The position numbers and the translations under genes were made by a program. Below, in pieces: positions 58,780-64,000 of a stretch of 64,000 nucleotides of DNA. The stretch comes from Bradyrhizobium canariense (GTDB taxonomy: Bacteria; Pseudomonadota; Alphaproteobacteria; Rhizobiales; Xanthobacteraceae). The notes beneath the pieces were generated by a model. It saw only the letters and a list, made by a program, of their open reading frames with translations, searched no databases and was not told where the DNA came from. The stretch is from contig NZ_VSST01000032.1 in NCBI RefSeq assembly GCF_019402665.1, positions 1-64,000 of the forward strand. The letters run 5' to 3'. How positions within the stretch are numbered: position 1 is the stretch's first letter; each line of letters starts with the position of its first letter.

Positions 58780-59532
58780 ATGGCTTTGCTCGAAGTGAAA
58801 GACCTCAAGGTTCGTGTTGAGGAACGTGAGATCCTCCACGGGCTGACGCTGACCGTGAACGAGGGCGAGATCCACGCGATCATGGGGCCGAACGGCTCCG
58901 GCAAGTCGACGCTGTCCCACGTCATCGCCGGCAAGCCGGGTTACGAGGTGACCGACGGCGAGATCCTGTTCAAGGGCGAAGATTTGCTCGCGATGGCCCC
59001 CAACGAGCGCGCCGCCAAGGGCGTGTTCCTGGCGTTCCAGTATCCGGTCGAGATCCCCGGCGTCTCCACCATGAATTTCCTGCGTACCGCGCTGAACGCG
59101 CAGCGCAAGGCGCGCGGCGAGAGCGAATATTCGACGCCCGACTTTTTGAAGAAAGTCCGCGAAGTCTCGAAGTCGCTGAACATCCCGCAGGACATGCTCA
59201 AGCGCGGCGTCAATGTCGGTTTTTCCGGCGGCGAGAAGAAGCGCAACGAGGTGCTGCAGATGGCGCTGTTTGAGCCGAGCCTGTGCATCCTCGACGAGAT
59301 GGATTCCGGCCTCGACATCGACGCGTTGCGCATTGCGGCCGATGGTGTCAACGCGCTGCATTCGCCCAAGCGCGCGATGGTCGTTATCACCCACTATCAG
59401 CGGTTGCTGAACTACATCGTCCCCGACATCGTGCACGTGATGTCGAAGGGCCGTGTCGTGAAGAGCGGCGGCAAGGAACTGGCGCTGGAGCTGGAAGCGT
59501 CCGGCTACGCCCAGTTCGAGGACGCAGCGTAA
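58780..59532 (+). CDS. sufC: Fe-S cluster assembly ATPase SufC
   Basis: A 250-residue ABC-type ATPase. It has Walker A GPNGSGKSTLSHV, the Q-loop FLAFQYPVEIPGVS, the signature VGFSGGEKKRNEVLQM, Walker B LCILDEMDSGLDIDALR, and the switch His in VITHYQRLL. SufC energises the SufBC2D scaffold. The length is normal. The ATG lies 20 bases after the repeat, so its ribosome site is next to the hairpin's end, which may set the ratio of SufC to SufB. Confidence 0.97.
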   Translation: MALLEVKDLKVRVEEREILHGLTLTVNEGEIHAIMGPNGSGKSTLSHVIAGKPGYEVTDGEILFKGEDLLAMAPNERAAKGVFLAFQYPVEIPGVSTMNFLRTALNAQRKARGESEYSTPDFLKKVREVSKSLNIPQDMLKRGVNVGFSGGEKKRNEVLQMALFEPSLCILDEMDSGLDIDALRIAADGVNALHSPKRAMVVITHYQRLLNYIVPDIVHVMSKGRVVKSGGKELALELEASGYAQFEDAA

Positions 59533-59543
59533 GGAATTTTGCG

Positions 59544-60866
59544 ATGAACGTTGCTGTGGCAAAGACCGGAAATGGCCGCGCGGTGAGCGATCTCTTCGCC
59601 AGCGCCGCAGGCCGTCTGCCGGGTTCGCCTTCCGTGATCGCGGTGCGTCGCGAGGCGTTCGAGACCTATGAGCGTCTCGGCCTGCCGCACCGCCGGATCG
59701 AGGAATGGAAATACACCGATCTGCGCGCGCTGGTCGGCGAGGTGCTGCCGCTGGCGGCTGCACCCGATGCGGCTGCGTTGAAGCGTGCCGCGGACGCCGT
59801 GAAGGCGCATGCGATCGCGGGCGCCCGCAAGCTGGTGCTGGTCGACGGCGTGTTCGCGGCCGATTTGTCGGACCTGAAGGCGCTTGGCTCCGAGGTGAGC
59901 GTCAAGACGTTGCGTGAGGTGCTGGAGAACAAGGCCAATCCCGCCGCCGCCGATCTCCTGCAGACCATTTCAAGCGACGCCGTGATCTCGCTCAATGCGG
60001 CGATGGCGACCGACGGCGTGGTGATCTCGGTCGCTGATGGCGCGCAGCCGTCCGCCCCGGTCCAACTTATTCATGTCGCGACCGCATCTTCGGCCTCGTC
60101 GTTCACGCGCTCGCATCTGCGTATCGGCAAGGGCGCCCGGGCGACGATCATCGAAAGCTTCGTCGCGGCTGGAAAGACGAGCGCCTATCAAGTCAACGAT
60201 GCCGTCATCCTCGCGGTCGGCGACAACGCAGACGCCGCGCATATCCGCCTGATGGACGATTCGCCGGATGCGGTGAACATCACCTCGCAGTTCGTCACGG
60301 TCGGTGCGAATACGAAGCTCAATTTCTTCAACATGACCACCGGTGCTGCGGTCAGCCGCCTGCAAGGCTTCATCACGCTGGCGGGCGAGGGCAGCGAGCT
60401 CTCCGTCAACGGCGTGAACCTGTTGCAGAAGACCGAACATGGCGACACCACCTTGGTGGTCGACCATGCCGTGCCGAACTGCGTGAGCCGCGAGGTTTTC
60501 CGCGCCGTGATCGACGACCGCGCCCATTCGGTGTTTCAGGGCCGCATCATCGTTCGTCCCGACGCACAGAAGACCGACGGCAAGATGATGATCCGCGCGC
60601 TGCTGCTCTCGGACGAAGCGGAAGCCGACAACAAGCCCGAGCTCGAGATTTTCGCTGACGACGTCTCCTGCGGTCACGGCGCCACCGCCGGTGCGCTCGA
60701 CGACAGTCTGCTGTTCTATCTGAAGGCGCGCGGCTTGCCGGAGAAGCAGGCCCAGGCGCTGCTGATCCAGGCTTTCGTCGGCGAGGCGATCGAGCAGATC
60801 GCCGACGATGATCTGCGCGAGCACGTGATCGGCATTGCCGAGCGCTGGCTGGAGCGGCGCCAATGA
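59544..60866 (+). CDS. sufD: Fe-S cluster assembly protein SufD
   Basis: A 440-residue partner of SufB. ATG 59544 has AAGGA about ten bases upstream. The N-terminal part contains RLGLPHRRIEEWKYTDLRALV, a strong family marker; the beta-helix follows with VQLIHVATASSASSFTRSHL. The C-terminal core has HSVFQGRIIVRPDAQKTDG and CGHGATAGALDDSLLFYLKA with the conserved His. It lies 11 bases after sufC and overlaps sufS by four bases. Confidence 0.96.
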   Translation: MNVAVAKTGNGRAVSDLFASAAGRLPGSPSVIAVRREAFETYERLGLPHRRIEEWKYTDLRALVGEVLPLAAAPDAAALKRAADAVKAHAIAGARKLVLVDGVFAADLSDLKALGSEVSVKTLREVLENKANPAAADLLQTISSDAVISLNAAMATDGVVISVADGAQPSAPVQLIHVATASSASSFTRSHLRIGKGARATIIESFVAAGKTSAYQVNDAVILAVGDNADAAHIRLMDDSPDAVNITSQFVTVGANTKLNFFNMTTGAAVSRLQGFITLAGEGSELSVNGVNLLQKTEHGDTTLVVDHAVPNCVSREVFRAVIDDRAHSVFQGRIIVRPDAQKTDGKMMIRALLLSDEAEADNKPELEIFADDVSCGHGATAGALDDSLLFYLKARGLPEKQAQALLIQAFVGEAIEQIADDDLREHVIGIAERWLERRQ

Positions 60867-62110
60867 GCATGCATCCGGCAGTCAAGAACGGCTCTTACGA
60901 CGTTGCGCGCGTGCGCCAGGATTTTCCGGCGCTGGCCATGCAGATCTATGGTAAGCCGCTGGTCTATCTCGATAACGCGGCTTCTGCACAGAAGCCGAGC
61001 GCCGTGCTCGATCGCATGACGCAGGCCTATACCTCCGAATACGCCAACGTGCATCGCGGCCTGCATTACCTGGCCAATGCCGCGACCGAAGCCTATGAGG
61101 GCGGTCGCACCAAGGTGGCGCAGTTCATCAACGCGCCGCGGACCGAGGAAGTGATCTTCACCCGCAACGCGACCGAGGCGATCAATCTCGTCGCCTCGTC
61201 CTGGGGCGAGCCGAACATCAAAGAAGGCGACGAGATCGTCATCTCGATCATGGAGCACCACTCCAACATCGTGCCCTGGCATTTCCTCAGGGAACGCCAC
61301 GGTGCCGTGATCAAATGGGCGCCGGTCGACGACGAGGGCAATTTCCTCATCGACGAATTCGAAAAGCTGCTGACGTCGAAGACCAAGCTGGTCGCGATCA
61401 CGCAGATGTCGAACGCGCTCGGCACCATCGTCCCGGTCAAGGACGTCGTGAAGATCGCCCACGCCCGCGGCATTCCCGTGCTGGTCGACGGCAGCCAGGG
61501 CGCGGTGCATATCCCAGTCGACGTCCAGGACCTCGGCTGCGACTTCTACGTCTTCACCGGCCACAAGGTCTACGGTCCGACCGGCATCGGCGTGCTCTGG
61601 GCCAAGTACGACCACCTGGTCGCGATGCGTCCGTTCAACGGCGGCGGCGAGATGATCCGCGAAGTCTCGCGCGACATCGTCACCTATGGGGATCCCCCGC
61701 ACAAATTCGAGGCCGGCACGCCGGCGATTGTCGAGGCCGTCGGGCTTGGCGCCGCCATCGACTACGTCAATTCGATCGGCAAGGAGCGTATCGCCGCGCA
61801 CGAGCACGATCTCGTCACCTACGCCCAGGACAAGCTGCGCGAGATCAACTCGCTGCGGCTGATCGGCACGGCACGGGGCAAGGGCCCGGTGATCTCTTTT
61901 GAGCTCAAGGGCGCCCACGCCCATGACGTCGCCACCGTGATCGACCGCCAGGGCATCGCGGTGCGCGCCGGCACCCATTGCGTGATGCCGCTTTTAGAGC
62001 GGTTCAACGTCACGGCCACATGCCGGGCGTCGTTCGGCATGTATAATACGCGAGAAGAAGTCGATCATCTGGCACAGGCGCTGTTGAAGGCGCGGGATTT
62101 GTTCGCATGA
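60863..62110 (+). CDS. sufS: Cysteine desulfurase SufS
   Basis: A 415-residue class II desulfurase. It has KPLVYLDNAASAQKPSAVLD, EVIFTRNATEAINLVA, MEHHSNIVPWHFL, the PLP lysine in FTGHKVYGPTGIGVLW, and the active Cys in VRAGTHCVMPLLERF within a short loop. SufS normally works with SufE as sulfur acceptor; no sufE is visible here, so it may be elsewhere or replaced by SufU-like or other proteins. It overlaps sufD and sufT by four bases (ATGA) on each side. Confidence 0.96.
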   Translation: MSMHPAVKNGSYDVARVRQDFPALAMQIYGKPLVYLDNAASAQKPSAVLDRMTQAYTSEYANVHRGLHYLANAATEAYEGGRTKVAQFINAPRTEEVIFTRNATEAINLVASSWGEPNIKEGDEIVISIMEHHSNIVPWHFLRERHGAVIKWAPVDDEGNFLIDEFEKLLTSKTKLVAITQMSNALGTIVPVKDVVKIAHARGIPVLVDGSQGAVHIPVDVQDLGCDFYVFTGHKVYGPTGIGVLWAKYDHLVAMRPFNGGGEMIREVSRDIVTYGDPPHKFEAGTPAIVEAVGLGAAIDYVNSIGKERIAAHEHDLVTYAQDKLREINSLRLIGTARGKGPVISFELKGAHAHDVATVIDRQGIAVRAGTHCVMPLLERFNVTATCRASFGMYNTREEVDHLAQALLKARDLFA

Positions 62111-62478
62111 GTGACACGGCCGAAATCAAAGCCAATCCGATGGAAACCCAGTCGGCGCTGCCGCCTGAGGAGACCGAGCGTCTCACCACCGAGATCATCG
62201 CCGGGCTGAAGACCGTGTTCGACCCGGAAATCCCGGCTGACATCTACGAGCTCGGCCTGATCTACAAGGTCGAGATCAAGGACGATCGCTCGGTCGACGT
62301 GCAAATGACGCTGACGACGCCGAACTGCCCGGCTGCCGGCGAGCTGCCGACCATGGTCGAGAACGCGGTCGCCAGCGTTCCCGGCGTCGGCGTGGTCGAC
62401 GTCAAGGTGGTCTGGGAGCCGGCCTGGACGCCGGAACGCATGAGCGACGAGGCCCGCCTCGTGCTCAACATGTGGTGA
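62107..62478 (+). CDS. sufT: SUF maturation protein SufT (MIP18/DUF59 family)
   Basis: A 123-residue cytoplasmic protein. The DUF59 core is visible: VFDPEIPADIYELGLIYKVE, VQMTLTTPNCPAAGELP with a conserved Cys, and VVDVKVVWEPAWTPERMSDEA. SufT homologues help deliver or repair Fe-S clusters under high demand for Fe-S proteins. It is coupled to sufS by a four-base overlap and precedes sufA by 74 bases. Confidence 0.92.
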   Translation: MSDTAEIKANPMETQSALPPEETERLTTEIIAGLKTVFDPEIPADIYELGLIYKVEIKDDRSVDVQMTLTTPNCPAAGELPTMVENAVASVPGVGVVDVKVVWEPAWTPERMSDEARLVLNMW

Positions 62479-62552
62479 CGCGTAACCCTGGCTTTAGATA
62501 CTCGTTAGATCCTTGGCATTGAATTCGCTCGGCAACGGACCACATCATTGAC

Positions 62553-62963
62553 ATGACACAGATATCGTCGGGCTCGACACCAGCATCCACTCCGAAACCG
62601 CGGCGGCCGCGCCCACAAGTGATGCGGCTGACGGATGCTGCTGCCCAGCGCATCAACGAGCTGACCCAGCGCGCCGATTCCGAGATTGTGGGCCTGCGCG
62701 TCGGCGTCAAGAACGGCGGCTGCGCCGGCCAGTCCTACACGGTCGAATACGCCCATGATGTTCGCCCGACCGACGAGGTCGTCGAGGACAAGGGCGTCAA
62801 GATCCTGGTCGATCCGAAGGCCGTGCTGTTCCTGCTCGGTACCGAGATGGACTACAAGGCCGACAAGATGCAGGCCCAGTTCGTCTTCAACAACCCCAAC
62901 CAGATCTCCGCCTGCGGCTGCGGCGAGTCGGTCGAGCTGCGCCCGGCGCAGATCGACGGGTAG
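62553..62963 (+). CDS. sufA: A-type Fe-S carrier SufA (HesB/IscA family)
   Basis: A 136-residue protein. A variable N-terminus (about 1-30, Pro/Arg-rich) precedes the HesB domain with the three cluster-binding Cys: GLRVGVKNGGCAGQSYTVEY and the CGCGESVEL near the C-terminus. A-type carriers take clusters from the SufBCD scaffold to target proteins. It is the last gene of the operon, and a palindromic repeat follows six bases later. A promoter of its own in the 74-base gap is possible but not recognised. Confidence 0.95.
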   Translation: MTQISSGSTPASTPKPRRPRPQVMRLTDAAAQRINELTQRADSEIVGLRVGVKNGGCAGQSYTVEYAHDVRPTDEVVEDKGVKILVDPKAVLFLLGTEMDYKADKMQAQFVFNNPNQISACGCGESVELRPAQIDG

Positions 62964-62968
62964 TTTTT

Positions 62969-63057
62969 CCGTCATTGCGAGGAGCACTTGCGACGAAGCA
63001 ATCCAGGCTGTCTCCGCGTCGACAGCCTGGATTGCTTCGCTTCGCTCGCAATGACGG
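62969..63057. repeat. Nested-palindrome intergenic repeat, type C, after sufA
   Basis: The outer arms are CCGTCATTGCGAG (62969-62981) and CTCGCAATGACGG (63045-63057). The inner arms are GAAGCAATCCAGGCTGTC (62995-63012) and its exact complement (63021-63038) around an 8-base loop. The long hairpin just after the sufA stop probably closes the suf transcript or protects its end. Confidence 0.85.
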
Positions 63058-63099
63058 CGGTGGTATGAACGCTGGGCTGCTCGCCCCGGGAAGCCTGCC

Positions 63100-63510
63100 A
63101 TGAACCGCGAATTCCTGATCGACCTGTTCGCCGATTTCGGCCCCGTCGCCATCCGAAAAATGTTCTCCGGCTACGGCATCTCCGCCGACGGCGTCAATTT
63201 CGCGCTGGCCTTGCGCGCCGGCCTGTTTTTCCGCGCCGACGAGGTGACCATCCCGGATTTTGAAGCGGAAGGCTCGAAGCCGTTCCAATACGCGACCCGC
63301 GCCAAGACCGTGGTGGTGAACTCCTATTGGGAGCTGCCGGCTCGGCTGTTCGACGATTCCGAGGAGCTTTCGCAATGGGCGAGGGCCGCGCTCGCCGCCG
63401 CCCAGCGCGCCAAGGTGAAGAAGCGGCCCAAGCTCAAGAAGGCGGCGAAGAATCAAGCAGCCAAGAAGGCGGTTCGTAGGGTGGGCAAAGCGAAGCGTGC
63501 CCACCGCTAA
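63100..63510 (+). CDS. TfoX/Sxy N-terminal-domain protein with a repeat-derived C-terminus
   Basis: A 136-residue protein. Residues about 1-95 form the TfoX/Sxy N-terminal domain (LIDLFADFGPVAIRKMFSGYG, GLFFRADEV, NSYWELPARLFDDSEELSQWA). Residues from about 105 are Lys/Arg/Ala-rich, and the last 12 codons lie inside a palindromic repeat (63475-63565). TfoX proteins act in competence in some gammaproteobacteria; the rhizobial single-domain forms have no established role. The tail VRRVGKAKRAHR is shared by unrelated Bradyrhizobium proteins, as far as I recall, because of the repeat. A terminal reading frame without the repeat would end differently. Confidence 0.85.
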   Translation: MNREFLIDLFADFGPVAIRKMFSGYGISADGVNFALALRAGLFFRADEVTIPDFEAEGSKPFQYATRAKTVVVNSYWELPARLFDDSEELSQWARAALAAAQRAKVKKRPKLKKAAKNQAAKKAVRRVGKAKRAHR

Positions 63511-63565
63511 GGTCGCGGAGCGGAAGATGGTGGGCACAGCGCTGTGCGCCTTTGCCCACCCTACG
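63475..63565. repeat. Nested-palindrome repeat, type D, overlapping a coding end
   Basis: CGTAGGGTGGGCAAAG (63475-63490) pairs with CTTTGCCCACCCTACG (63550-63565), and GTGCCCACC (63497-63505) with GGTGGGCAC (63529-63537). The left part is translated as the end of the TfoX-like protein; the right part abuts the fabA-like stop. Confidence 0.85.
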
Positions 63566-63570
63566 CGACT

Positions 63571-64000
63571 TCACTCCACGGCCTTGGTCAGGCCAACCCT
63601 CATGTCTTTGGCGATGTAAACGCAGACACCGTCAGCCAGCACGCTGCCGTCGGCAAATCCCAGGACCAGCCTGCCGCGCCTCACCTGGCGCATGACGCCT
63701 CGTAGCGCACGCATCGTGTGTCCGGTGTGATGGAGCCCGTGAACTCCACCTCGCCGACGCCGATGGCGCGGCCTTTGCCCGGGGAGCCCGACCATCCCAG
63801 CCAATAGCCGACCATCTGCCACATGGCATCCAGCCCCAGAGAGGCCGGCATCGTGGCATCGCCGCGATAGTGGCAATCGAAGAACCAATGGCCCGGCGCG
63901 ATGTCGAACTCGCCGACGATATGGCCCTTGCCGAACTCGCCGCCGTCCAGGCTGATCTCCGTGATGCGATCCATCATCAGCATCGGCGGCGCCGGTAATT
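63571..64000 (-). pseudogene. fabA: FabA-type 3-hydroxyacyl-ACP dehydratase, N-terminus cut by the window edge, with an apparent one-base frameshift
   Basis: On the minus strand, residues from LPAPPMLMMDRITEI to FTGSITPDTRCVRYE match FabA, which makes beta,gamma-unsaturated acyl-ACP. The active-site His (FDCHYRGD) and Asp (SLGLDAMWQM) are present. After Tyr-Glu the frame hits a TGA at 63681-63683, while the rest of FabA (MRQVRRGRLVLGFADGSV to KDMRVGLTKAVE) continues in another frame. Alignment to E. coli FabA needs exactly two codons where five bases are found, so one base is missing at about 63694-63702. The usual PGC before GLDAMW is PAS here. Either a decayed paralogue or a sequencing error; the N-terminus lies beyond the window. 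Confidence 0.8.

Noticed and set aside
1..64000. tRNA genes, rRNA genes, CRISPR arrays, prophage or insertion sequences
   Set aside because: No T-loop-like patterns in a cloverleaf context, no regular spacer arrays and no transposase or phage proteins were seen by eye; a tRNA scan would settle the first point.

Overview
The window reads as a chromosomal segment of an alphaproteobacterium of the Bradyrhizobium/Rhodopseudomonas group, most likely Bradyrhizobium. This rests on recognition without a database search: high GC; BA14K and DUF1236 secreted proteins; an NDUFA12-type complex I accessory subunit; the aroQ-accB-accC order; a suf operon that starts with a NifS-type desulfurase; GGAAC-N16-(C/G)GTT promoters of the EcfG type; and several families of nested-palindrome intergenic repeats that I associate with this genus. 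No tRNA, rRNA, CRISPR, prophage or intact insertion sequence was seen. Most of the window is core genome.

Layout. 1-4.3 kb: start of a response regulator, a BA14K protein, NDUFA12, a candidate structured RNA, a divergent pair of DJ-1-fold genes (isonitrile hydratase-like enzyme and GlxA-type regulator), and a 58-residue winged-helix-like protein behind a perfect palindrome. 4.4-17.6 kb: transporter, hydrolase, DUF2155 protein, aat, a three-gene two-component operon with an EcfG-type promoter, accC-accB-aroQ, a DUF1236 protein with an EcfG-type promoter, a DsbA-like thiol protein and an M48 protease. 17.8-27.9 kb: aminotransferase, bioY, dctA, an epimerase/MmyB-regulator pair, and an amidase-MFS-FAD oxidoreductase operon facing an XRE-cupin regulator.

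28-42.5 kb: RNase E with a His/Asp-rich insert, the cell-wall genes amiC and mrcA, prfB with a programmed +1 frameshift, a beta-hydroxyacid dehydrogenase, an EamA transporter, a branched-chain-type binding protein, an M23 peptidase and a lysine-tailed peroxiredoxin. 42.7-55.6 kb: a giant AsmA-like protein, a chemoreceptor, a 28-residue membrane microprotein, DoxX, an MFS transporter, the divergent tyrS/anmK pair, a glutathione transferase behind a three-site operator, an SMR transporter, a DUF1697 protein and a hydrolase. 55.9-63 kb: the suf Fe-S assembly operon (nifS-like, sufB, sufC, sufD, sufS, sufT, sufA), interrupted by a long hairpin repeat between sufB and sufC. 63-64 kb: a TfoX-like gene whose 3' end lies inside a repeat, and a fabA-like gene with an apparent one-base frameshift that runs off the right edge.

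Themes. The general stress response appears to touch three units, including an operon that encodes a HisKA_2 kinase, the class that feeds PhyR/EcfG, which would make a feedback loop. Small palindromic repeats shape gene ends and operon interiors. Several genes carry short tandem duplications of their own 3' ends. The least explained items are the structured RNA at 1.78-2.08 kb, the mini winged-helix gene with its palindrome, and the His/Asp insert in RNase E.
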